Under the pieces are notes generated by a model. It was not told where the DNA came from and searched no databases. It saw only the letters and a program-made list of their open reading frames with translations. A DNA stretch of 64,000 nucleotides from Omphalotus guepiniiformis (taxonomy: Eukaryota > Basidiomycota > Agaricomycetes > Agaricales > Omphalotaceae). Below are positions 10,501-23,764 of this stretch, piece by piece (the stretch's first letter is position 1; each line of letters starts with the position of its first letter). The DNA is taken from contig JAQOOI010000016.1 of NCBI GenBank assembly GCA_028554645.1, positions 930,001 through 994,000 of the forward strand, read 5' to 3'. The position numbers and the translations under genes are program-made.

Positions 10501-11691
10501 CACGACACCGGGTGAAGGTAGAAACTTACCAGCCAAAATGACCTTGACAAAATAACCAGAGTTAACAAGCCGAGAACGGTGGAATATCTCGTCGTCCTGT
10601 GCTGCGAGCTTGTCGGGCTGAGAAGCGAGAGAAGCCGGGTCTTTGAAATTCCCCCATTCATTTATGGCCAGAAGTTTTTGCGCAATATACTACAATGATG
10701 AAAAACATGAGCTAGTGTGAGCCGATGTCAATGGACACGCACGTTGTGGTTTCTGCAGAAGAGCACGAGAAGGGCACAGGACGAGGGGGGCATTAGAAGT
10801 AACCTATTATCGGCGAAGACATCTTCCCAGAGCATGCCAGTACCGTCTTTTCTACGCACACTATCTACCTGTTCCTGATTATTGCCATAGAGAATGCTGA
10901 GATCAAGGTAAGAGGAAGTGTCGTTGATTGTGATATCTGTGTGATTGGTATTGAAGATACAATGGATGATGAGGTCGGCAAAGGCGAAGAAGAGAGATGA
11001 TACACCGGCAGGGTGAGGGGTAAAACCATCCCCATCAGGGCCGCCCGTCTTAGGGCGGCGAAGAAGAGTGTCAAAGACGAGACCTGGGTCAGGGAGAGAC
11101 TTGAGATTGGTGAGGTGCGAAGAGGGAACGGTGCGGGCATAGGGCATGCCCGCCTTTCCAAGGGTTGGCAGGAGAGGGTTGTAATTGCTTCCATCAGCAG
11201 AACGGTACGCATAATTTACGTATGTGCCTGGGACAGACGCGGTCGGAGCGGCAGTTGTCTTCGTGCTGCTGGAATCGGACGAAGCTGCGAGAGCCAAGTA
11301 GCCGCTTGGAGGGTGCGGAAGGTCCTTATACACTACGTTACATGAGCTCAGGAAGGAACGGGCAATGATTAGATAGAACGCTCACGCAGGTCAATCACGA
11401 AGCCTTGAAGATCGGCTGCGATCTTCTTATGCTTTGGCGATGCACTATTGTCGCCCAAACGTGACAAAAGGACAAGTGCTTTCTCGAGCTTAAAGGCGGT
11501 CAGAAAATAAATCTATTCAAGCGAGAACGATGAGGACTGACCAGCAATAGGCGGTCGTTGATGCTGTTGGGATGCTCGATAGCATCTAAATAAGCTCGTA
11601 GATCGCCCAAGCCAATGAGCGGGTTCGTGACATCGGAGACAAGTTCGTTAATACGAGACTCAATAAGGTTGTAGAGACTAGGCGTTTCCAT
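7545..11691 (-). CDS. Ppo-type fatty acid dioxygenase with P450-like domain
   Basis: Psi-producing oxygenases make hydroxylated linoleate/oleate oxylipins. An N-terminal heme dioxygenase forms the hydroperoxide and a C-terminal P450 normally isomerises it. I rebuilt 16 exons, the first 11542-11691 and the last 7545-7671, totalling 1,086 residues, the family's usual size. The dioxygenase half shows SSYLDLSILYGNN and EFNLLYRWH, whose Tyr and His are the catalytic Tyr and proximal heme ligand. RGDRFLTTDFT follows. The P450 half (from about residue 590) lacks the heme-thiolate Cys: the expected Gly-Pro-His-x-Cys-Leu-Gly region reads NIGEDGLLSAKFF. It also lacks a clear ExxR helix (ELIKK). So the dioxygenase is probably active and the isomerase probably not. 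The intron at 8952-9007 has unusual borders but keeps frame. Confidence 0.88.
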
Positions 11692-12435
11692 CTTGCTGGT
11701 GGTAGTAGGAGAATAAGAAAGTAATTGACGGACGCGCTTTAAATAACACAATCTTCCACCGGCGAAGGAATCAGAGCGACTGCATTATGATGATCATGAC
11801 ACTGGTTCTGCGGGCGCCTATCTTGAAGTTGCAGTGCTATTAGAATAAACGTTTTTTCGGTATTTCAATGTCGGCTCAGGGCCGAAAGACGACAACACTG
11901 GAACTTTCCCTGACATTGACAAGTTCTGGAGAGCTCTGGGTCAGGAAAGATGGCAAGTAGCCACTAGGAAGAGCATAGAAGAGCGTCCGACTCCGGGGTC
12001 TTTAATCCTGTGTTCACCTTGAAGTTTGTGTCAAAGCATTATGCATGATGGCGAGCAAGTGACAGTTACACCGCACACGACGGCTTCAAATTGTATTTCG
12101 AATTCAAACTTCATTTACACGTAAAGACCGAGATAAATCGACACCTCACTAACCAATACTGGCACAATATTCTCGATACTAGACTGTAGACATCGCCACT
12201 ACAAATGAGGAAGACACCAGTCTAGCAGCATCAAGCCTACGCCACGCCGTGGCATCGCCAAGCCTGTCTTTGTCGCTGGTGTCTGCTGGTGTCCATCGCT
12301 GAATATATTATGTAGATGAAGCAGGCGGTACTTTTGATACGATGGTCAAAGCGGAGTATAAAAAATGTGATATACAACAAACCAACAAGGAAACGACAAA
12401 AGAAAGAGAGAGAAAAAGACATCTTGACTGCCAAA
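11692..12435. other. Intergenic, no gene seen
   Basis: About 740 bp lie between the dioxygenase start and the fibrillarin stop. They should contain the dioxygenase promoter and the fibrillarin 3' UTR. I found no repeat, RNA gene or coding frame with recognisable motifs. Confidence 0.4.
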
Positions 12436-13683
12436 CTATGCTTCCCCTGAACCAACCTTGGGTTTATGTCTTTGGTACACAGCTACGGAATGAAAGTCAG
12501 CGATATTTAAGGAGATACGAACGGAAATGCAATGTACCTGACACCATAGCATGATCTCTCTCGTAGGGTTCTAAGGGAACCTGCTCAAGAGCCTTGAAAC
12601 GCCCATTCTGCAGCTGCTGAACTTCACGAGCAAAAACAACGTCCGGAGCGATAGTCGAGTCAATACAGCTGGCTTTAATGGAAATGACGACGTGGCCGCC
12701 ATCTTTCAAGAAGTGCTCGGCATTGAGAATCACAATACGCGCTTGGTCCGGTTGGGCGACGTCGGCAAAGATAACGTCGACCTGGGAGAGGAGCATACGG
12801 TATTTATTGGGTGCTCGCGCGTCTTCGACAATGGCTATAGGGTATCGCAAATTCAGAGATAAACGAGAAGGGAGAGAACCGGCGAACGTACGAATAACGT
12901 TTGTTCGTTTTTTGGCCATGTTGATGAGATCACGACCTGACCGTAGAGAAAATTCTACAGCATACACAACACCTTCCTAGTAGTGAATTGAAAGTTGTCA
13001 AAAACAATTTAGATATGTAAAAAAATAGCACCTTCCGGCCCAACAATGTCAGCGACATGACTGACACTCGTTCCACTTGCAGCACCAAGGTAAAGCACCT
13101 TTTTTCCGGGCTTGATAAAGATGTCATCCAAACCTCCAAGCACACCAGCGGCAAGTTTACTCCTGAAAGGATTCCAGACTCGATACTCAATCTTCGTTCC
13201 ATCCACACCACCTTCTACGGATATCCGTTTTTCGCCATACACAGATTCACCTGGGACGAGGTTTTTCGTGACAAGGAGATGTTCTTTGCCTTTAGCAATG
13301 AAAACTCCGGGGTGTCTGTGTGGTTCGAGGACGACGTTGGCGCCGCCTCTGGCACCACCTCTACCGCCTCGGCCTCCACGACCCCCTCCTCCACGAGCGC
13401 CACGACCACCTGGGGCTCCACGACCACCGCCTCTTCCGCCTCGGCCTCCGACTCCTCCACCTCGAACACCTCCTCCTACAAGAAATGAGCATCTCAAAGT
13501 CCCTTTTTCAATCAAGAACATATAACAAACCTCTTCCACCTCGTCCTCCACCACGACCACCTCTATCTCCCCCACCACCGCCTCTACCACCTCGGAATCC
13601 ACCGCGTCCTCCAGAAGCGCCTGAAAAGTGTTGGTTATTAGTCCATCAAGCAACATATTACGCGCAAACTTACCAAATGCCAT
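12436..13683 (-). CDS. NOP1: Fibrillarin, box C/D snoRNP 2'-O-methyltransferase
   Basis: Fibrillarin is the nucleolar methyltransferase of box C/D snoRNPs and methylates rRNA riboses. Six exons (13674-13683, 13531-13620, 13032-13475, 12892-12972, 12538-12834, 12436-12482) join in frame to 322 residues. The first exon is only 10 bases. Residues 5-85 are a glycine/arginine-rich GAR domain. The SAM-dependent core then shows [63 protein letters not shown] and [13 protein letters not shown], all diagnostic. The acceptor before exon 4 is the second of two nearby AGs (after GGAAG at 12973); the first would shift the frame. Its start lies 212 bp from the divergent cysteine-rich gene, implying a shared promoter. 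Confidence 0.96.
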
Positions 13684-13895
13684 TTTTTAAATCACAAGAA
13701 GTAGAAGGATTTAAGAGGCAAACTGCTGGGCCCACCGATGTCGACTATGTCCTTCAACTTGGTCGACAATTTTTTTCTGATTTGACTGTGCGATTGAAAC
13801 AAGTGTCAACAAAGGGCAAGGTAGAATCCCGGGCCGGATGCTCCGCTAAAGTGTTCTTGCCTCAAGCCCTAGCTGGCGCGCTCTGGTTCTGTACC

Positions 13896-14571
13896 ATGGG
13901 TACCTCCAAGATATTGAATCACAAGCGTCGAAAGCTATCTTCCTCGAAGTCTGTGCCTGTAGCTAGCACCGTCGCTTCAAGTTCTGTTGTAAACAAGCTC
14001 AATGTTCCGTTGAATTGTGTATCGTGCCACAGGCGCCTTCTCAGCGCGTTCAGTAGAATGCCACAGGTTGTATTCTGTGCACGGTGGGTCAATTTCTGAC
14101 ACTGGATTGTTGAATGAGTAAGGAACTAATGAATCATCAGGTGTGCTTCACCGACCTGCGCAGTCTGTTCTCGGACGTGTACTACACGCTTGCCTTCACC
14201 CCCATCACCTTCATCTTTGGCCATGTTACCAAGACCGGCTGAGACAGCACAAGCCACGTTCCGCAGATCCGCTTTGTCCCTCAACTCTGTGAATACAAAC
14301 AGCACCTTCAGCGGGCACGTCAGCGGCCCTTCCAGAAAGAGAAGAAAATCGGAAGATGGGTCGGAGAAGGAAGAGCGAGATGAGCATGAAGAGGTCATAG
14401 ATCTGTCCAATGACGAGGCTGGATGCGGAAGGCTTGTTTGTAAAAAGTGTTGCTTCGAAGTTAATCATAGGTACGAAGTTGTTCCTTCCTCTTAACCTCA
14501 CGAACTAAACACCACCTACTGTGTTCAGCAACTCCACGACATGCTACGACTGCTGCGGGTCAGGATGCTGA
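13896..14571 (+). CDS. Conserved cysteine-rich, likely zinc-binding protein
   Basis: Exons 13896-14083, 14141-14470 and 14529-14571 join with GT-AG introns into 186 residues. Cysteines come in metal-site spacing: CVSCHRR near residue 39, FCARCASPTCAVCSRTC at 60-76, LVCKKCCFEV near 165 and TTCYDCCGSGC at the C-terminus. The last cluster depends on the final 43-base exon. A Ser/Pro linker and a basic-acidic stretch (SRKRRKSEDGSEKEERDEHE), which could be a nuclear signal, separate the clusters. The layout resembles a split RING or zinc-ribbon, but I cannot assign a family. The gene is divergent from fibrillarin. Confidence 0.7.
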
Positions 14572-14925
14572 GTCCGTCTTGCTTCGCTGTGCTATTTTTC
14601 TTCTATTTTGCAATACCTATCATACCACCTGTCACGCATTTCTCCCGGACCTTGTTGTTCTACTTGCCTTCACTGTTTTGCTGTTTTGTATCACCGACAT
14701 ATTGTTTCCTCGTGGAATGCTTGTAAAAGTAACTTAAACGCTGTTGCGAATCTTCCAGTCTTGCCTGGCTTCTGACATCATGATCATCTCACTCCTGCTC
14801 ATTCTGCACTCACCCGTCGCTTAGATAACGACAGACCAGCGTGTATGTATAGGTGAGTGATGTACTTATTTGAGCATTAAATTGTACTAAATTTTTGCCA
14901 AGTAATAATTACATTTCGTGCGGTA
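14572..14925. other. Intergenic, convergent 3' ends
   Basis: About 350 bp lie between two convergent genes. They are T-rich and presumably 3' UTR. No further feature is seen. Confidence 0.4.
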
Positions 14926-15880
14926 TCAAAGAGCCTGTCCAACGCCATCAACACGCATGCCCAACTGTTGAAATGTAGAAGCCACGAAGGCGTTGTAGGG
15001 CGCGAGGCAGCGAACGCCTTTCATGTCTCGATTGGCAAGCGGACCTGCAAGTAGACGTACATGAACCCCTTTGTCTGGGGTTTGAGCCTGGTGTGACGGA
15101 GTGTAAGTTATTCGGACGCGAAGACAAGGACGTACAGCACTGACCATTACTTGAGCAGCCGTCCAAGCATTAACATTCGGTTTCACATTGACCAGAGCAA
15201 ATACTACAAGCTAATCGGAAAGGATACTTCATAAGTACGAATGTCAGGCACGAGGCTGGAAATACTTGCTTTACTAATTCGTTTTTGTCCTCCAGGTAAT
15301 TGCTCTACGGATAATAGGGGCCCAATCTCTCGGAGGGACGGTGAAAAGTCGGATTCCTTGGTTTTTGCATTCCGCGGATCGAGATAGGACACAAAATAGA
15401 CCCTCTCGTTGCCATCATTCTATGTACGGCGTTCTTGTGAGCGATGGACGGTCAAGAAATGCAGAATACACCACTTACAGACAGAGGTCGCAAGTGAGGT
15501 CTATTGACTTGCCCGTAAACCCAGTCCGTGTATGATTGCTTACTTGGGATGAACTTTCTGACACGAACGATCTCCCCAATCTAGTGAGTCAAGCATTTCG
15601 ATGAGGTTGGTCACAAGAAGAGAGTCAGGGAAGGTGCAATTTGACTGACTCTAAAGTAATCGACTCCATTCTCGAGACCGGGGTCAGTAAGCCTAGGCAG
15701 AGGGTAATGGGCGGAACCCGAGCTTCCGGAACCTCTCGCCGTGCCACTAGAGATGTATGCTGCAGAATGGGAATCCGTGGCTTGCCATGGGATCGGCTCC
15801 CCAGGTCTCGATGGAGCTTTAGAGGCGTGCTGCTGAGGGTACGCGTTTGAAGTCAGATTGGTGTATTGATGAGAAGGCAT
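14926..15880 (-). CDS. Hypothetical protein, conserved-looking
   Basis: At least six exons can be joined in frame. The first, 15650-15880, codes a Ser/Gly/Pro-rich N-terminus starting MPSHQYTNLTSNAYPQQ. The second, 15544-15580, codes IGEIVRVRKFIP, and the third is a short exon around 15490. Next comes an exon carrying NDGNERVYFVSYLDPRN near 15330-15420. The last exons end in VRCLAPYNAFVASTFQQLGM before the TGA at 14926. Alternating hydrophobic residues suggest a mixed alpha/beta globular domain of about 150 residues. I do not recognise the family. Start and splice pattern are supported by frame continuity only, and the exon borders near 15200-15240 are unsure. Confidence 0.6.
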
Positions 15881-17099
15881 GGCTGATAGAGTGGGGAGAA
15901 AAAGATGCAAAGAATACTCCCCATTTCCGAGCATAAATACGGGAGAGCTTTGGCCAACCTTTGACCAACCATTGACCAGCAGCAGGGTCATCAGTAACGA
16001 ACCACAAAGGCAAAAACGGCGGACAAAAGGTGCGCCAAAGGTGCTGCTTTCGACGACTCGCACTATGCACCATGTGCTAAATTATTCTGAGATGCCTTGT
16101 TTCAAGTTTGTAGACACGGTGATACAATACCTGCTAAAGGCATTTCGACGTACCTATCACTTGCTTACAGCAGAAACTTGTACAACCCGCATAGTAATAA
16201 AGATGATAACACAGATAGAGAGGTCAATAGCATGTGTATCTGGGAGAAATAATATGTTATAGCAAGAGAATTAAATAAGTGGTCGATCCTCGGGTGGATT
16301 GGCTTGAAATTAGAAAAGTTTTGAAACGCGCCAAAGCTGAGCATCACGTGAACGTGATGGCGCATTTGCGACTATAGTATTGGCGATCAATTATAATCTC
16401 AGTCTGCACGCATTGACCCCGTCGACAACTGACGAGCATGCGAGCAGTTCACCGGTTATCTTCCAAGAACACACTACTGAAGCATACTCACGTTACTCTA
16501 CCTTCCCATCGTCTGCAACTGGAATATCCTTCAAAGGATGAGCGGTATTGCCCATCAAAGTGCTCTCGACTCAACGAGGATGTAGAGGCTGTTTCTGGGG
16601 TTTGTCCACATTCTCTCAAGCTAGAGATGTTCTCAACTGTGAGATAGATGTTTGAAAATGCTTCTGAGTCTGAACTTCACCGACGTGTCTTCCACGGACT
16701 TCAGAGCCCTGCTGCCGCCCGGCAAGTTGGCTGTAATCCATATGGCCTGTATTTGTCTGGTGTATCTTTGGAGTGGACTTCTCCAGTGTGTAGACTGCCT
16801 GCTGTATCTCGGCTTGTACTGACCGTACCCGCAGTTTTCTGAAGGTCCTCTGGGAGTTCCTGGTCAAGCTCGGTCCGCGGAAATTCATATTTCTAGGTAC
16901 GCTGTCTTTGTAGCCTTCAAGCATTAGCTGACGTCTGCACATAAGACCGAAAGTCGATTTAACACAGTTTTCGAGTCGTAACGTCCGAACCAATTCCGGT
17001 CGCATCGAATCATCTTCGACATCTGTCCTCTACATCTCCCTGTCAGCTCCTTCTCCCAAACGCCAACTGAGCACACGCTGGTTGCTGAGCACGCCCAAA
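15881..17099. promoter_or_regulatory. Long divergent intergenic region with a 16-bp palindrome
   Basis: This 1.2-kb region separates the minus-strand gene at 15880 from the plus-strand nucleotidyltransferase at 17100. At 16343-16358 there is ATCACGTGAACGTGAT, a perfect inverted repeat (ATCACGT, 2-base spacer, ACGTGAT) that contains an E-box CACGTG. It is flanked by GCGCCAAA-like and TGGCGC sequences that resemble E2F/MBF sites. Regulatory use is inferred. ORFs of 60-130 codons here have no motifs and look like chance. Confidence 0.35.
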
Positions 17100-19099
17100 A
17101 TGCTCGCTCCTGCCCCGAGAATTCGCTGCGCCTCATACTCCACGGTCGTGAAACTTGAATACGATGAAGAGATTCACCTTCCTCGGTCACCATCTCCGGT
17201 AATGCACAATTCTGATGCATCGCCCTCCGAAACGAGGCCGATGTCTGTGGCCGACGTAGAGCGGTATCAACGCACCTTGCTACCGACTCCGGACTGGAAG
17301 TCATCATCTCCCAACCCTTTGCTCGAACTAGATCTCTCAAAGTCATTAGCTCCCAAACCCAAACCCAAACCATTGCCCAAGGTGTGTCAGCTAACCCCCT
17401 CGCACTCTATCATGACATGGGAGATCGATGGTGATGATGCGATCTCGTACGCTGCGGTATCGGTGGGCAGGGAGGATATCATTACAGACGTGTCCCAGTC
17501 ATTGTTAGACAAAACCTTACCGCACTTGGGCTCCTCCATAACAAGGGAGATTGACGATGGTGTTGCTTCAGCCAAGTCTCACACCAAAACCGGGTCTAAG
17601 CAGTTAGAATCATTTCCCTTACCCCAAACAAATTGCACGTCACCATCGGTGCAATGGCATGGGTTGATGTCTCAAGCCTGGAAGGTCTGTTAATCTGTCC
17701 TAAACACCTCAGTGCGCTCATGGTTTGGAATTTCAATACAGTCGCTGAAGACGCCACCGTCAGTCAGAATAGATCGAGCACAGACTCTTTATCGACTTGA
17801 AGAACTCATCAAATCAATTTATAGTTCAGAGTACACACTCGAACTTTTTGGTAGTGCGAGATACGGAGTTTCCTCCCGTCGCAGTGACCTTGATATAGTC
17901 ATTCTTGTGAGTGTCATTCGGCGTAACACGGCGCGCATACCGTATGTTTTTCATCCTGTGCATTTAGGATTCCGAAAAACCACAGGGAGACATCACGCGT
18001 CGTCCCAAGCCGCGCCCAGGCTCTATCTATCACTTGAGGTATGTTCAGAGTTCCGTTTAATGGCAGTTATCTTGTCTGATCCTTCACCAGGACTTTAGCT
18101 CGTGAACTTGAAAAAGCTGGTTATCAGAAGGTTGTCGCCATCCCTAAAGCAAAGGTACCTATTGGCGAGTATCTCGTTCCACAAGCTGCTTGCGCTCACT
18201 AATAGGATTACAGTCAAGTTTCATGACCCAAAAACTGGACTAGATTGTGATATCAATGTGAATGATCGCCTAGGCTTGATCAACACCCACTTGATCAAGG
18301 AGTATTGCAGGCTTTTACCTATATTGAAGCCAACGTTGGCATCTCTTAAACTTTGGGCTAAACCTCTAGGTCACAATAGCCCTAGCATTGTTAGTGGTCC
18401 CCCAACTTTTAGTAGTTACGCTCTGGCTTTGATGACGATCGGTGTTTTTCAAGTGAGTACTTGCTGTGGTGGACACTTGCAGAAATTAATGGATTTCCCT
18501 CGACTAGAACTTGGGTCTATTGCCCAATCTCCAGAGTGATGTATCCAACCTTGGCAATGGTGGCTTTTACTGGTGTGATGGACAACGATGCGATACTAGG
18601 TTCCACCGCCTTGAAGGTTGGACGGCACCTGCAAAGTTCTCCTTGATAGAACTTCTATACTTGTGGTTCAAGTGAGTATCTCACTAGCCTCGATCAACTC
18701 ATATGGACTTGAATCGTTACAGATATTGGGCCACCGAATACGACTATAAGAACGACACTATTAACATACGAGCGGGTCCAGTACCACTCCGCCGCCGAAA
18801 ACCACAATCATCTCTTGAAGATCGCATATTTACCGGACCTAGAATCCTAGTGTGGGATGCCTTTGAGCTTAGCAGAGTGGGTGTTCAGTCTTTGACGCGA
18901 GGCAAACCTTAACAAACTCAACAGAAATGTGACGAGGAACATTTCATCCGTGTCTCTGGTCAAATTCCAGAAAGACTGTAAGCAGGCAATGGAAACATTG
19001 CCGATTACCCTCCGCGAGCTATCGATGCTGGAGCGCAAACGGCGTGCTCTGGCAGAGCTTCAAAAAGGCTCCATTAGCGGCTCACAATTGCGGACATGA
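17100..19099 (+). CDS. Cid1-like terminal nucleotidyltransferase
   Basis: Non-canonical poly(A)/poly(U) polymerases of this family add nucleotides to RNA 3' ends. Exons 17100-17684, 17742-17906, 17968-18038, 18091-18164, 18214-18452, 18508-18671, 18723-18875 and 18925-19099 give about 541 residues. After a low-complexity N-terminus of some 195 residues comes the catalytic motif LFGSARYGVSSRRSDLDIVI with its two metal-binding Asp. LDCDINVNDRLGLINTHLI carries the third Asp. The PAP-associated region ends NLGLLPNLQ, and WDAFELSR plus NVTRNISSVSL lie near the C-terminus. The intron at 18165 is GC-AG (GCGAGT). The last intron cannot be GT-AG without losing frame by one base, so the gene may have a one-base change there. 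Confidence 0.82.
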
Positions 19100-19513
19100 T
19101 TGCGCAAGCCGCGCCTGAGGTTTTTCGGGACTCTCAGGCTCTTGCCGCGTCGAGGGCCCGCCCGCAGAATTCGCATCGAGCCTATCTGCGAGATGACTCG
19201 ATGGAACCTGACGCATATCATCTGGAACTGCGTTACCACCAGATATTTGGCTCTAGAAATACAAAGTAGATCTGTTTGTTATTTTTACAGCAGCGTGCTT
19301 TAGCCTTTGAGTAACACATCGACATTTCGAGAGTTTGAGTTTCAGACACCAATCAAACACAGCCAGAATGCTGAAGTGATAATTGTCGTGACTGTGACCA
19401 TCAAGCCGATCTTGTATAACCGTCTTATAAACCATTTACTAGTTGCCTCGTTCTCTGCTCTGTACTACCACCATCTTTGCTTTTTCTTCAAGTAATCCTA
19501 TATTTTATACATT

Positions 19514-21765
<2,252 letters not shown>

Positions 21766-22075
21766 AGGAAGGACGAGTCAACGGTATTGGGTTTCAATCA
21801 CTCGGCCCTACGGGAGGGACACTTTGTTTAATCTGTTGCTGTCGTTGCAATTTATTTATACCCTCTTTGATAAGGCATCTATAATGTCACTTGTCTACTA
21901 TATTTTCATGCAGGAATGTAAAATTCGATACAGGAGACATCGTACACGAATCATGGAAGAGGAGAAACAGGAAACGCCTGCAGGCGCTTTGATACAGTAT
22001 AGCGGCAAAGGCGTCTTCATCGAAACATTTGCGGACACGTGAATAAGGCATCCAGAGTGAGAAACAGCAAGCGCT

Positions 22076-23537
22076 TCATACAAAATATGGCATATTTGTC
22101 TAACACAAAGGATGATGACAGTCAGCTGAAGATGAAAAGATCGCGAATACAGGAGAAAATGGTAAGGGAGCGAGTCACACAGAGTATCACGAACAGATAC
22201 ATGAAAGTAGAGATAGAATAAACAACGGCTTACCATCTTCCTCGTCTGCATTCCCTTATCCCTTTCATTCTCCTCCGCCGGTCCATACACTTCAAATGTT
22301 CTTTCACCATCTTCATGTACCGTCATCACGGACGCCATATTTCCGCACCTAGGAATAAAAAAGCAACAAAATTAGGAGGTGATAAGAGAATTCATATATA
22401 CGACTGCTTCACCGATAACAGTAATTTGGTGCACTCCATACAGTGACAAGCTGTTCCTCAAACATATATTTGTATCCTTCTTGGACGAGTTGGTGTGCAC
22501 GCGCAATAAGGGAAAGTGAGTTGACGTGATTGAACTGGGTAACACCTTAGATAAGAGTGAAGAGGAGGGAACAGGCGTGCCGACGTACTTCTCGTGTAAC
22601 ACTCCCACCAAATAGCCAGCCTGCACCGCGTGGACTGACTGCCCAATTTTCTATGTCCTCGGGGTCAGACCACATAAGGTCTACGTTGAATGTTTTTCAG
22701 AATTGGAGAATGCAGGAACGAGAAAGGATACACACCACAGAATGCCCCTTCATGGGGGATCTCTTGAGCACGCGAAAGGACCCGAATTTGGTCGAGGGTG
22801 CGGATATCGGGAGAGAGGCCACCATGGACACATAAGGTAGTACCATCTATTATCTGGAAAAAAGATGTACTGATGAAGGCTCCTGCGGCGAGACATTGGG
22901 AAGACGCACTGCAGCGAGATTTAGATAATCGAATACACTACAGCATGCTTTCCAGACCGTTGCACTTCCATATTTTTGCTGGCATTCATCTGTTACACAA
23001 AGACACGAGAGTCAACATACCGCGGTAGAGTTTCAAAGCCTTACTCATCATAAAACCCGTAGACCTGTGTTATCTGGCGACTCTCATGGTTCCCTCGGAG
23101 AAGAGTAACTTTATCGGGGTATCTGGAAACGGTCTTAGGAAGAGTCGAAATTTTGGCTAACATTAACAGACGATGCCTTCAAAACCAATAGCAACGAAAC
23201 TGTTTCTAGACTGTAGTGACCCCGGTCTACAAAGTCACCCTGCCAGTATCATGATCATCAGGATAGCTATTAAAGATGATGTGAATGGACACCTACGTGC
23301 CATGAATATGTAACTCGTCGAGGGCACATCCCCACCTTTTCTCAACAATTCTAAAAGGTCCCAGAACTGGCCATGAATGTCACCACAAATGGTGACCGGA
23401 CTTGAGACGGGTTGAATATTTGATTCTTCCATGAGAATAGACCTAACACGTTCACATAGGCCTTTCATTGAGTCTTCAGGAAGATGTTTGCACTCGCGCA
23501 ACTGGGATATCCATTGATCGGGAGTGAATGGTGGCAT
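22076..23537 (-). CDS. PPG1: PP2A-family phosphatase catalytic subunit, PPG1-like
   Basis: This is a metallo-Ser/Thr phosphatase. It starts [19 protein letters not shown], so it has the short N-terminus of the PP2A group. Motifs in order are [52 protein letters not shown] and [15 protein letters not shown]. The last exon (22076-22099) codes TNMPYFV, close to the YFL tail that is carboxymethylated in PP2A-type enzymes. Exon 1 is 23301-23537. Its donor is GC (GCACGT), with exon 2 starting at 23239 to keep MGDFVDRG in frame. The CYRCGN and QISQ-type residues fit PPG1 better than PP1. The gene is convergent with the Ypk kinase (spacer 310 bp). Confidence 0.88.
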
Positions 23538-23764
23538 GTATGAAGCTCGAATCTTTTCGAAAAGTGAATTGCTGAGTAGCGAATCCGTTAGCTTACTAAG
23601 GGCCTGATCGGGTGAACGGCTTAGCGCAAGCCTGCCTGCCCAGAGTGCCCGGCAATTCGGGAGTCCGGGACCGTCCAGTCCGAGGGGACAGTCCCATGGA
23701 TTACCTAAATGGTCATTAGGTGACGCGTCAGCCCCCATTCACGACCGTTGTGTCCCCACCTACT

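Noticed and set aside
13320..14099. Pro/Arg-rich plus-strand ORF of 259 codons
   Set aside because: Its repetitive part is the antisense of the GAR domain of fibrillarin, and it crosses fibrillarin's start and the divergent promoter.
16616..17005. Minus-strand ORF of 129 codons as a gene
   Set aside because: No motif, no convincing start or splice context, and it lies in the promoter region of the nucleotidyltransferase.
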